Assembly (NCBI RefSeq): GCF_006569205.1
Contig: NZ_VIGD01000011.1
Location: 49,687-113,686, forward strand
DNA length: 64,000 nucleotides
Direction: 5' to 3'
Source of the DNA: Ureibacillus terrenus
Lineage (GTDB): Bacteria > Bacillota > Bacilli > Bacillales_A > Planococcaceae
Position 1 is the first letter of the stretch, and the number at the start of each line of letters is the position of its first letter. Under the pieces are notes generated by a model. It saw only the letters and a list, made by a program, of their open reading frames with translations. It was not told the DNA's origin and searched no databases. The position numbers were made by a program, and so were the translations under genes. Positions 44,634-53,018 of this stretch are shown here, in pieces.

Positions 44634-44662
44634 TTGCAAAAATCCATCATGAGTGGTATAGT
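44634..44662 (+). promoter_or_regulatory. yhgD: SigA-type promoter of yhgD
   Basis: TTGCAA (44634-44639), 17-nt spacer, TATAGT (44657-44662). Transcription start would be near 44669, with the operator at 44681-44705 just downstream. Confidence 0.6.
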
Positions 44663-44680
44663 AATTGACGTTCAGAACGA

Positions 44681-44705
44681 ATGACTAAAATCCTCATTTG
44701 GTCAT
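44681..44705. promoter_or_regulatory. Operator upstream of yhgD
   Basis: 25-bp imperfect palindrome with half-sites ATGACTAAA and TTTGGTCAT. The same half-sites recur upstream of yhgE at identical spacing, which makes a YhgD binding site likely (inference). Confidence 0.65.
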
Positions 44706-44729
44706 TTTTCCGAAAGCGAGGTGAAACCC

Positions 44730-45302
44730 GTGGCGGTAGACCGAAAACAATTGATCCTGGAAGCTGCAAAAAAATCCTTTTCCCTGTTCGGGTACAAAGC
44801 CACAACGATGGATCAGGTCGCCAAGCTCGCCAATGTCGGCAAAGGGACGATTTATACGTTTTTCAAAAGCAAGGAAGAAATATTGGATGAAATCGTCACT
44901 TCGCTTATTAAAGACATGAAGACCGAAGCGGAAAAAGCGGTTGATCCGAATCTGAGCTTTGAAGAAAACATCCATCGGGTATTGCTGAGGCTCTTGGAAT
45001 TCCGCAAGTCCCACCAGCTCACCATCAAGCTTTTCCAAGAAGAGAAAGAACTTGGTACACGGGCTGTTTCGGACGTCATTCAGCGGGTGGAAAAAGCCGT
45101 TATTGATTATATGAAAGGAATCATCCAAGAAGCCGTCGACCGGGGCGAAATCAAAGAGTGCAACCCGGAGATCACCGCATTTGTCATGCTCAAAACCTAT
45201 ATAGCATTAATATTCGACTGGGAAAAGCAACATCCTCCTATAGAGAAAGAAGAAATTTCGAAGTTGTTCCGGTTATATTTCTTCGAAGGTTTAGGTAAAT
45301 AA
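44730..45302 (+). CDS. yhgD: TetR-family regulator of yhgE
   Basis: Regulator of about 190 residues: helix-turn-helix with MDQVAKLANVGKGTIYTFFK (about 30-49) followed by a helical ligand-binding domain. Orthologous in arrangement to B. subtilis yhgD, which precedes yhgE. The GTG at 44730 with GAGGTG six nt upstream is preferred to the in-frame GTG at 44721. Matching palindromes before yhgD and yhgE suggest it controls both genes. Confidence 0.88.
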   Translation: MAVDRKQLILEAAKKSFSLFGYKATTMDQVAKLANVGKGTIYTFFKSKEEILDEIVTSLIKDMKTEAEKAVDPNLSFEENIHRVLLRLLEFRKSHQLTIKLFQEEKELGTRAVSDVIQRVEKAVIDYMKGIIQEAVDRGEIKECNPEITAFVMLKTYIALIFDWEKQHPPIEKEEISKLFRLYFFEGLGK

Positions 45303-45361
45303 AAAAATAGAATTTCGTTTAATAAAGGGGCTCATCGAGCACCCTATAGCTTTGCACAAAA

Positions 45362-45386
45362 ATGACCAAATGAACAAATTAGTCAT
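45362..45386. promoter_or_regulatory. Operator upstream of yhgE
   Basis: 25-bp imperfect palindrome with half-sites ATGACCAAA and ATTAGTCAT, the second copy of the pattern at 44681-44705, 21 nt before the yhgE start. Confidence 0.65.
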
Positions 45387-45406
45387 TACTTCTAGGGGGT
45401 AACAAT

Positions 45407-47650
45407 GTGAAACGCTCATCCTTTTTGGCAGAACTCAAATTTCTGCTAAAAAACAAAAAAATTTTAATTTCCATTATTGCTGTCGCTTTTGTTCCTCTGC
45501 TTTACGCGGGAATGTTCCTTTGGGCATTCTGGGATCCTTATGCCCACCTGGACAATTTGCCGGTCGCCGTCGTCAATGAAGACAAAGGCGCTGAATTTGA
45601 AGGGGAAAAGCTGGAAATCGGGAAAGAACTGGCCGAAAAGCTTAAAGACAGCGAAAAGTTTGATTTCCATATCGTCTCCAAAGAAAAAGGTTATGAGGGG
45701 CTAGAAAACCGGGACTACTATTTATTGGTGGAAATTCCGGAAAACTTCTCAAAAAATGCCACAACCATCCTGGATGATGAACCAAAAAAATTGGAAATCA
45801 AATACGTGCCGAATGAAAGCACCAACTTCCTTTCAGCGCAGATCGGCGAAACGGCGATGAAGGAAGTCAAATCGGAAATCTCCAAAAAAATCATCGAAAC
45901 TTATGCGGAAACGATGTTTGATTCCATCACCGAATTGGCGGATGGATTAAATCAGGCCAGCGATGGCGCCAGCCAATTAAAAGATGGCATCGCCAAACTC
46001 GATGACGGTTCCAAAACTTTAAGCGATAATTTGGCAACGTTGGCTTCCAAAATGATTGAGTTCAAAAAAGGCGCCAACACTGCCGCGAAAGGTTCGGATT
46101 CCCTTGCTTCCGGTTCAAGCCAAATCAAGGATGGTTTAAAACAAGTCAATGACAAACTTCCTGCGCTTGTATCCGGAACTTCCCAAGTCGAAAATGGCAT
46201 CAAACAAATGAAAGAACAGCTTCCGGCACAAGTGGCCGCGGGCATTTCCGAAAAACTGAAAGGCGGTGTGAACAATATCAGTGCCGGCATTGACCAATTG
46301 GAAACCCAAATGTCCAGTGAGTTATCATCCCAACTTACAGCAGGCATTGTCAATGGTTTATCCGGAAAACTTGCGGAACAAACGGTTTCAAACCAGGCAC
46401 AAACCCTTTCGCAAATCAAATCCGCGCTTGTGGCAAACGGCTTTATGAACGAAGCCCAAGCCGATGCCTTTATGGCGCAAGTGGCGAGCCAGGCGCCATC
46501 CAAAGAGCAGATTGAAGCCCAATACAAAGCACAATTGCAAGCTCAATTGGAACCTCAAATTTCTGCCGGAGTAAGCAATGGAATCCATCAAGGATTATCC
46601 CAATTTGAAACATCGTTGACAAAGCAATTGCTTGCTTCGGCGAACGGCATCGAAGATGAGTTGAAATCCAAAACCGCTCCCGCCTTTGACCAATTGATTG
46701 CAGGGCTGGACCAAATTACTGCCGGCGGACAAACATTGCAAAACGGCATAAGCAAACTTTATAAAGGTTCCGTGGAATTGGCAAACGGCGCCGGCGAATT
46801 GAAAAACGGCATGGATCAATTATCCTCCGGGGCCGGCCAGCTTCAGGACGGAGCGGGCAAACTGGCGGAAGGAGCAGGCCAATTAAAAGACGGAGCTGAC
46901 AAATTATTGGACGGTTCTACAGAACTTGCCGACAAACTCGCGGAAGGAGCGGAAAAGGCAGGTTCCGTGAAAGCGGACGATGATACTTACGACATGATGG
47001 GAGAACCGGTTAAAGTGGATAAGGAGGCCGTACATGAAGTGCCGAACTACGGTACCGGATTCGCGCCATACTTCATGTCCCTGGGTTTATTCGTCGGATC
47101 CCTCATGCTTTCCATCGTCTTTGAATTCAAACGTCCGGTCATCCGTCCGAAAAATCCGTTAACCTGGTTCGCAAGCAAGTTCGGCATCGTTGCCCTTGTC
47201 GGCATTGTGCAGGCATTATTGGTAGATTTCATCTTATTGGCGGTATTAAAACTTGAAGTGGAAAGTCTGCCATTGTTCATACTGACATCCGTGATTGTCA
47301 GCTTTGTGTTCATGGCCCTCATCCAAATGCTTGTCACATTGCTCGACGACGTCGGCCGCTTCATTGCAATCATCATCTTGATTTTGCAATTGACAACAAG
47401 CGCCGGTACATTCCCGATGGAAGTATTGCCGGATGCATTGCAGCCTGTTAATGCATGGCTGCCAATGACTTACACAGTCCAAGCCTTCAAAGCGGCCATC
47501 TCAAGCGGAGACATCTCCTACTTGTGGCAAAACAACTTCATTTTATTAGGCTACATGGCGGCCTTCATGCTCCTCACAATCGGCTATTTGACAACATCTT
47601 TCAAACGTTCGAAAGATGTGGAAATGGCCGCGGTGATGAAGGAAGATTAA
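45407..47650 (+). CDS. yhgE: YhgE/Pip-family membrane protein
   Basis: Protein of 747 residues in the YhgE/Pip (phage infection protein) family, related to YueB and type VII secretion membrane proteins. One N-terminal membrane segment (about 16-38), a long extracellular domain with heptad-like repeats (LKDGIAKLDDGSKTL, LKDGADKLLDGSTEL) likely forming coiled coils, then about five C-terminal membrane segments (from about 548). GTG start after AGGGGGT. Role in B. subtilis is unclear. Expression probably governed by YhgD. Confidence 0.92.
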   Translation: MKRSSFLAELKFLLKNKKILISIIAVAFVPLLYAGMFLWAFWDPYAHLDNLPVAVVNEDKGAEFEGEKLEIGKELAEKLKDSEKFDFHIVSKEKGYEGLENRDYYLLVEIPENFSKNATTILDDEPKKLEIKYVPNESTNFLSAQIGETAMKEVKSEISKKIIETYAETMFDSITELADGLNQASDGASQLKDGIAKLDDGSKTLSDNLATLASKMIEFKKGANTAAKGSDSLASGSSQIKDGLKQVNDKLPALVSGTSQVENGIKQMKEQLPAQVAAGISEKLKGGVNNISAGIDQLETQMSSELSSQLTAGIVNGLSGKLAEQTVSNQAQTLSQIKSALVANGFMNEAQADAFMAQVASQAPSKEQIEAQYKAQLQAQLEPQISAGVSNGIHQGLSQFETSLTKQLLASANGIEDELKSKTAPAFDQLIAGLDQITAGGQTLQNGISKLYKGSVELANGAGELKNGMDQLSSGAGQLQDGAGKLAEGAGQLKDGADKLLDGSTELADKLAEGAEKAGSVKADDDTYDMMGEPVKVDKEAVHEVPNYGTGFAPYFMSLGLFVGSLMLSIVFEFKRPVIRPKNPLTWFASKFGIVALVGIVQALLVDFILLAVLKLEVESLPLFILTSVIVSFVFMALIQMLVTLLDDVGRFIAIIILILQLTTSAGTFPMEVLPDALQPVNAWLPMTYTVQAFKAAISSGDISYLWQNNFILLGYMAAFMLLTIGYLTTSFKRSKDVEMAAVMKED

Positions 47651-47671
47651 TGGCGGAAGGCCTCCCAAAGG

Positions 47672-47708
47672 AAAACAGCACAAATCCGAATTGGATTTGT
47701 GCTGTTTT
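47672..47708 (+). terminator. yhgE: Terminator of yhgE
   Basis: Perfect 16-bp stem AAAACAGCACAAATCC with complement, 5-nt loop, then ATTTTT. Confidence 0.92.
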
Positions 47709-47745
47709 ATTTTTAGCATCACACAGATCATCCGCTTTATTAATT

Positions 47746-48227
47746 TTATTTTATTATTTCGTCAACCATGGCTAACCTTTCCGCAATGAAATGTTCAAAA
47801 TCGCTTTCCGGCCTCCAACCGCCGCCTTCATATAACAACTCTTTCGTTTTCCCGTCATATTCGGCGGAATAATATTCTCCTGTATCTTTGATAAAAATGT
47901 CAATTGAATAAACTATTCTATTTTAATCATTTAAGCTTACATAACCGTATTGAATGGATTCCTGATAATTCGGAAGATTTTTTAGATCATACGGATCATG
48001 ATTGGTGATGATGATTCCTTCCATTCCGGATGTTTTTTCAACATTCACTTATAATCCGGATATTTTTTCTTGAAAGCATTTGGATTAAAGTTCTTTTCCA
48101 TTGATTCAATCGGAAATTCAACGGATTTTTCGGGCGCTTGCTTGGACCCGGTTGAAGCGCATCCGGCCATAAGACAAATTCCAAGGAACAGAGATAGAAT
48201 TATTATTATTGAATGATGATTCCTCAT
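47746..48227 (-). pseudogene. Decayed lipoprotein gene
   Basis: The 5' part (48045-48227) encodes a lipoprotein start: signal peptide with lipobox MAGC (Cys23) and a stretch ending PNAFKKKYPDYK, then a stop. In another frame the sequence continues VNVEKTSGMEGIIITNHD and YGYVSLND, hits an in-frame TAA near 47936, and resumes NRIVYSIDIFIKDTGEYYSA up to IAERLAMVDEIIK at 47746. One frameshift plus one stop thus split what was a lipoprotein of about 155 residues. Function of the intact form is unknown. Confidence 0.7.
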
Positions 48228-48248
48228 TTTTTCACCTTTACAATTCTA

Positions 48249-48584
48249 TCATGCAATTCTTTTAAACTTTTTATATACGTACTGTTCAATCATTACCTTT
48301 TTGAAATTTTCTTTCATCTCTCTTGTCCAATTCGGAACACTCACCGTGTTCACAATGTTCCCCTGTTCAATTTCTACGATTTCCCCTTTCGAATCGGAAG
48401 CGATTAAATATACGGTTTTGTTGTTTTTTAATGAATCCGCGAGTGACGGCACCAAATCAAACATCATATCCCAAAAATGGAACCAGCCAGATCGTTTCGG
48501 TTTTCGGATGAGTTCATAAACGTAATCATCTGATGATTTAATTTTTTCAATAATGTCTAATGCTTCCTTTGTCTTTCTATCCAT
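48249..48584 (-). CDS. Hypothetical protein
   Basis: Soluble basic protein of 111 residues beginning MDRKTKEALDIIEKIKSSDD, with a tryptophan-bearing segment GWFHFWDMMFDLVPSLADSL and a helical basic C-terminus. AAAGGGG precedes the ATG. It lies between the decayed lipoprotein gene and the ABC exporter and might belong to that group. Not recognised. Confidence 0.6.
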   Translation of the reverse strand: MDRKTKEALDIIEKIKSSDDYVYELIRKPKRSGWFHFWDMMFDLVPSLADSLKNNKTVYLIASDSKGEIVEIEQGNIVNTVSVPNWTREMKENFKKVMIEQYVYKKFKRIA

Positions 48585-48748
48585 TCATACTTTCCCCTTT
48601 CAGATGAAAATAAATATATGTTAATTTAAATTGGAACCTGAAGGATGATAATCCAATACAAGGCCAACGGGAATTTCGATACGGGCCTTTCCCCTGATTG
48701 GCATTTCTTTCATTGTTCAATGATTGATTCATGACCGGTCGCATCCTT

Positions 48749-49360
48749 TTACTTTTCATTACGCAATAATCGATGATGCACCTGATTTATTGCGGGACTT
48801 CTCATGATTGCCACGATATGGATCAAACAATAAATCAGTACGGCCATCAAATAAGAGTAAAGCAATAAATAATGCGTTTCAAAATACGTGGAAATCCCGA
48901 ATGCAATCACTGTTGTATAGACTAAAAATTTATTTATGATAATGGATGAGATTTTGTTGCGATAAACAATGATAAATTCCACTAAAGAACCAATGATCAT
49001 AATGATGAATATCGAACAATAAAGCACGACTTCAAAAAAACCATGATACATCAGCAGGCCGAAGCAAAAGATGATCTTAATAAAGGAGCCGCTCAAAACC
49101 GTTTTTAACTTTGAAAACCGAATTGTCCGCACATCAGGCTCTAGCATCAGATTTTCATGAAAAAAGGGATCTTCGGAAATTAAATTGTATTGTTTGTTTT
49201 TTCTTGCGGCAAACATATTGGCGCTTCCCATGATAAACGCTGTCAAAAACGGGATTAAACTTTCCACCGCGCCGTGAACGATCAAAAAATATAATGTAAA
49301 AATCGTAATCAAGTTAATGAAAACGTTTTTATTAAATAAGACATAATCTTTAAACACCAA
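48749..49360 (-). CDS. C-terminal half of an ABC-2-type permease, apparently split by a frameshift
   Basis: Hydrophobic protein of about 203 residues with five or six membrane segments. No usable start with a ribosome site is present, and the frame is open upstream to near 49425 (reading SARFFFSWIKPVNVLVFKDY), which would follow directly on the end of the preceding gene if one base were restored near 49402. I therefore read it as the second half of one permease of about 430 residues. The domain resembles membrane partners of small peptide or bacteriocin ABC exporters, but no specific family can be named. Confidence 0.55.
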   Translation of the reverse strand: MVFKDYVLFNKNVFINLITIFTLYFLIVHGAVESLIPFLTAFIMGSANMFAARKNKQYNLISEDPFFHENLMLEPDVRTIRFSKLKTVLSGSFIKIIFCFGLLMYHGFFEVVLYCSIFIIMIIGSLVEFIIVYRNKISSIIINKFLVYTTVIAFGISTYFETHYLLLYSYLMAVLIYCLIHIVAIMRSPAINQVHHRLLRNEK

Positions 49361-49401
49361 TACATTGACCGGTTTGATCCACGAAAAGAAAAATCGTGCA
49401 C

Positions 49402-50055
49402 TTAGCCTTGTCCGATTGCCAACGTTATATTTATTACTAAAAAATCCAAGAAAAACATATAGATCATTGCCGCAATCATTAAAACAAAAGAATGCAAATA
49501 ACTATTTCCGCTAAAAAAATATGTTAGAGGATAAAAGTTTTCCGCACATCCGACGATCAGCAAAACGAAACCGGCCACCATAACCGTTATGGAAGCGATT
49601 ACCCCTTGCTCTCCAATTTTGTATGCCCAATAATGACAACTTGGCATCAAACAGAGGCTCATGATGACGATGGTCAAAAAGAAACATGCGGCCGCGAATT
49701 TCATGGCAATGATCAAATACAAAAACACGACAACCATGACGATGGAATTGGCAATCAACGCATCCAGCAGTATTCTTTGCAGCACATAGGCAAATTTGAA
49801 ATGAACATCATTCTTTTCAAAACCTAAGATTTGAAAATCTTTGAAACTGAAAAATTTTTCAGTATCAAACATGCAGGTAATATGAATGAAAACGCAATAC
49901 GATATTGTAACCAGATTTCCCCATAAAGCCCCTGAATGATAAATAAAAATTAAGAAAAGTGAAATCAGGACTCCCATTAAAATCTGCTTCGCAATATTCC
50001 TTTTTTCTCTATTCCATAGAATCAGGCAATAATTATTATAAAACTCTAATTTCAC
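49402..50055 (-). CDS. N-terminal half of an ABC-2-type permease
   Basis: Hydrophobic protein of 217 residues with about six membrane segments; GTG start overlapping the ATPase gene by 20 nt. It ends NITLAIGQG followed by TAA, and the neighbouring frame continues with coding-like sequence into the next open frame. Probable partner of the ATPase at 50036-50629 in exporting a peptide, lipid or drug. Whether it works as a half-size protein or is inactive depends on the frameshift being real. Confidence 0.6.
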   Translation of the reverse strand: MKLEFYNNYCLILWNREKRNIAKQILMGVLISLFLIFIYHSGALWGNLVTISYCVFIHITCMFDTEKFFSFKDFQILGFEKNDVHFKFAYVLQRILLDALIANSIVMVVVFLYLIIAMKFAAACFFLTIVIMSLCLMPSCHYWAYKIGEQGVIASITVMVAGFVLLIVGCAENFYPLTYFFSGNSYLHSFVLMIAAMIYMFFLDFLVINITLAIGQG

Positions 50056-50629
50056 AAGAATTCAACCCTTTATTTTCCATGCGATATATTTTTTCAACGG
50101 ATTGTCTCAGCATATTCATGTCATGGCTTACAATGACCAATCCCCGTTCCTCATTATGAAATAAGCTGATTAGATTTTGGTTCGAATCTTCATCGATAGA
50201 TTCAAAGGGTTCGTCAATTAATAAAATGGGCTTTACGGATAAAAAACCTAATAACAATGCCACTTTTTTCGAAGTCCCTTTTGATAATTTTCCGATCGGG
50301 GTATTCATAAAAGGGAGCAGATTCAATGCTTGTACGTATTCCAAATAATTGGAACAATCAAAAGATTTCAGCGTTTTGCATAAGTCTACCATATCCTGGG
50401 GAGTGAATTTGTTGTATTTTAACAAATCAAACTGCACGAAATATGTATCTCCGTTAATTGAAATCTCGCCAGCGTCCGGTGTTAATTCCCCGTTCATTAA
50501 CCTCAGCAAAGTGGTCTTGCCCACTCCGTTATTTCCTGTAATTCCAATTTTTTTCTCTTTTATGTCCAAAGTAAAATCTTTCAAAATATAATCATCATAT
50601 TTAAAAGTTACATGATGAAACGAGTACAC
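50036..50629 (-). CDS. Small ABC transporter ATP-binding protein
   Basis: ATPase of 197 residues, short for the family. Walker A GNNGVGKTT (about 33-41), signature LSKGTSKK (a variant of LSGGQ), Walker B ILLIDEPF and H-loop IVSHD are all present, so ATP hydrolysis is plausible. GTG start with GGAGG nine nt before it. First gene of the exporter group; associated with the split permease. No dedicated substrate gene is recognised next to it. Confidence 0.82.
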   Translation of the reverse strand: MYSFHHVTFKYDDYILKDFTLDIKEKKIGITGNNGVGKTTLLRLMNGELTPDAGEISINGDTYFVQFDLLKYNKFTPQDMVDLCKTLKSFDCSNYLEYVQALNLLPFMNTPIGKLSKGTSKKVALLLGFLSVKPILLIDEPFESIDEDSNQNLISLFHNEERGLVIVSHDMNMLRQSVEKIYRMENKGLNSCEIRVL

Positions 50630-50753
50630 CTACATTCTCCTCCACAAGCGCACCTGAAAGGCCGATGATGAAAACGGCAGAGCCATGATAAAATGAATGC
50701 TCTCCCTCATTTCCTTTAACATATCTTATAATAAACAACAGTAAATCCTATTT

Positions 50754-50782
50754 TTTACATTATTGTAATATACAATTATAAT
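50754..50782 (+). promoter_or_regulatory. SigA-type promoter of a small transcription unit
   Basis: TTTACA (50754-50759), 17-nt spacer, perfect TATAAT (50777-50782), on the plus strand in a gap between two minus-strand operons. Confidence 0.6.
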
Positions 50783-50788
50783 TTAAAT

Positions 50789-50997
50789 GTGTGTCAATGA
50801 CATGTTTGGTTTTTTATTCCAATTACAGATTCATCCATTGCCCGTACTCAACAGGATTTGTGAATATGCTGATCAAGGATGCCGAAATGCAGAATTTTCT
50901 TATATTTGCCGATTTGGACCAAATGATCTAAAACAGCAGCCGATTATAAAAGGCACCGATTTAGAGTTTATACTCCTAAAACGGTGCCTTCTTTATT
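50789..50997 (+). ncRNA. Candidate small RNA or micro-peptide mRNA
   Basis: About 209 nt from a near-consensus promoter to a strong hairpin terminator. It contains one short frame, ATG 50866 to TAA 50931 (21 residues, begins MLIKDAEMQNFLIF), with AGGA 9 nt upstream of the ATG, so a peptide product is possible. No known RNA family is recognised. Ends are inferred from promoter and terminator only. Confidence 0.4.
50949..50990. terminator. Terminator of the small unit and of the yerD-like gene
   Basis: Outer stem AAGGCACCG/CGGTGCCTT plus an inner stem TTTAGAGT/ACTCCTAAA (one bulge) make an almost continuous hairpin; followed by CTTTATTTT on plus and TTTTATAATC on minus. Confidence 0.8.
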
Positions 50998-51074
50998 TTC
51001 TCACATTTTACGGGATACCTGCCAATTTTTTTAGAAAAATATTCAGACAAATGATCGATGATTCAATTCCATCA

Positions 51075-52661
51075 TTACTCCAACAACGTTTGATAATATT
51101 CCTCCAACGGATATACCCGGCCTTTTTCATCTTTATAAACCACATGTTCCGGCTTGAAGTGTACCGGTGAATCAATGCCGCACGCGGCCGCGATGCGGAA
51201 AAGCCCTTCCCTTAATGTGATGACATAGTTGGCGGTGCGGTATTTCTTCTCATCAATGACCAGCGCTTTCTGCAAATCCGGATCTGTCGTTGCGACACCC
51301 ACAGGACATGCATTGGAATGGCATTTTAATGCCTGAATGCAGCCCACTGTAATCATAAAACCGCGGGCGATATTGACGAGATCCGCCCCCATGGCAAGGG
51401 CAATCGCAATCCGGTCTGCGGAGAACAGTTTGCCGGAAGCGATGATTTTCACCCGCTCCCGCACGCCATGTTTGACCAGAGCATTCTGCAACAATGGCAA
51501 CGCGGCTTTGATCGGTAAACCGACGCTATCGGCCAATTCCTGGTATGTTGCGCCGGTTCCCCCTTCGCCGCCATCCACCGTAATGAAATCCGGACCTTTT
51601 CCCGATTCTTTCATCGCCTTGGCCAATGCTTCCGCTTCATGCGGGCTTCCGATGACCACCTTCATGCCCACCGGTTTCCCCGATTTTTCACGTATTTGTT
51701 CAATGAAATCGAATAACGTATGGAAATCATTAAACTCTTTGAAACGGTTCGGGCTATCAATGGAAGTATAAGGTTCCACCATGCGGATTCTTGCAATTTC
51801 CTCCGTCACTTTTTCGGCATCAATGTGGCCGCCGCGCGTTTTCGCTCCCTGCGCCAATTTGATTTCAAAAGCTTTCACCTGCGGAATTTTGCTTTTTTCA
51901 ACCAATGCGTCCCAATTGAAATTTCCTTCCTTATCACGAACCCCAAACAATCCTGGACCAATTTGCATGATGATATCGACATTGCCCTTCAAATGATATT
52001 CCGAAAGGCCACCTTCGCCCGTATTCATCCATGTTCCTTTCGCCAGGCCCAGCCCCTCGGATAACGCGGTAATCGCATTTTTTCCAAGGGCGCCGTAGCT
52101 CATGCCGGACATGCCGATCTGGCCTTTGACCACAAAAGGATGTCTTGTATTTTCCCCAATCACGATCGCATCGTCATCATGCAATAAAAACGCTTTGGAT
52201 TCATGGTCTTCCAGCACTTCTTTCCGTTGGCCAAACAAAGGTTCATTCAAGAGAATGTACCGCTTTGTCTTGACCGTCGTTTCGTTGTCCATTTTCAATT
52301 CTTCCGTCAGTTTCGGAAACATGGAATTGCGGATATAAAAACCGGGTTTCTCGAAATCCCGCAATGAACCATATCCGATCACATCGCGTTTATATTTTGC
52401 GGATTTTACAATGGTTTGATATTCAAAACGCGAAAACGGCTTCCCTTCTGTATCATGGTCGAATAAGTATTGGCGCAATTCGGGGCCGATTGTTTCAAAT
52501 AAGTACCGCGCCCTGCCGATGACCGGATAATTGCGCAACACCGGATGCTGCTTTTGGCTGCGGTCAATAAAATACAAATATAATCCGATAACGATTAAAA
52601 CTAAGAAGATGAAGCATATGATTACCGAACCGACAATGATCAACACATCTGCGAGATTCAA
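51075..52661 (-). CDS. yerD: FMN-binding glutamate synthase family protein (YerD-like)
   Basis: Membrane-anchored protein of about 528 residues: one N-terminal hydrophobic segment (about 5-30), then a glutamate-synthase-like FMN/Fe-S domain. Motifs GQIGMSGMSYGALGKNAITAL, TGEGGLSEYH, TVDGGEGGTGATY, and cysteine set CIQALKCHSNACPVGVATTD (Fe-S cluster). It lacks the glutaminase domain of true GltB, so its reaction is unknown. TTG at 52659-52661 is chosen because GGAGG lies 8 nt upstream. Confidence 0.9.
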   Translation of the reverse strand: MNLADVLIIVGSVIICFIFLVLIVIGLYLYFIDRSQKQHPVLRNYPVIGRARYLFETIGPELRQYLFDHDTEGKPFSRFEYQTIVKSAKYKRDVIGYGSLRDFEKPGFYIRNSMFPKLTEELKMDNETTVKTKRYILLNEPLFGQRKEVLEDHESKAFLLHDDDAIVIGENTRHPFVVKGQIGMSGMSYGALGKNAITALSEGLGLAKGTWMNTGEGGLSEYHLKGNVDIIMQIGPGLFGVRDKEGNFNWDALVEKSKIPQVKAFEIKLAQGAKTRGGHIDAEKVTEEIARIRMVEPYTSIDSPNRFKEFNDFHTLFDFIEQIREKSGKPVGMKVVIGSPHEAEALAKAMKESGKGPDFITVDGGEGGTGATYQELADSVGLPIKAALPLLQNALVKHGVRERVKIIASGKLFSADRIAIALAMGADLVNIARGFMITVGCIQALKCHSNACPVGVATTDPDLQKALVIDEKKYRTANYVITLREGLFRIAAACGIDSPVHFKPEHVVYKDEKGRVYPLEEYYQTLLE

Positions 52662-53018
52662 TAGCGCTACCTCCAATAAAAACCGTTATTCATCCACATA
52701 TCTTAGATTTCTCAAGTATAGGTAAAATATTCAATTGATTATTTGGACAAAATGCTTCCTTTCTATTGAAATTCCCTTATTCCGAAGCCCATAAACACCA
52801 GAGAATGTCAAAAATCGCCATTTTTCGCCATAAACGAGCAAATCGGTTCTTATTAAATTCAGAAACTTGCATATTTTTTCATGCCCGTTTCCGCCGGTGG
52901 GAATGGTTTTATGTTGTGAAAAAATGGCAATAATTCGATGCACCGAAATGTAGCGCCCTTTGGATAACCAAAAAGTTCAGGGACATTGCTAACTGCATTA
53001 AGCATGCGATATTTATTA
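52662..53018. other. Gap between the Dph6-like and YerD-like genes
   Basis: No credible gene, terminator or RNA was seen. It must contain the yerD promoter and the 3' end region of the Dph6-like gene. Confidence 0.5.

Noticed and set aside
48577..48759. 60-codon minus-strand frame overlapping the permease stop
   Set aside because: Start overlap is suggestive, but composition is not protein-like and another frame (48621-48713) looks more natural; listed there only as a weak finding.
52731..52943. 70-codon minus-strand frame upstream of the YerD-like gene
   Set aside because: Lacks a ribosome site and domain-like composition; considered chance.
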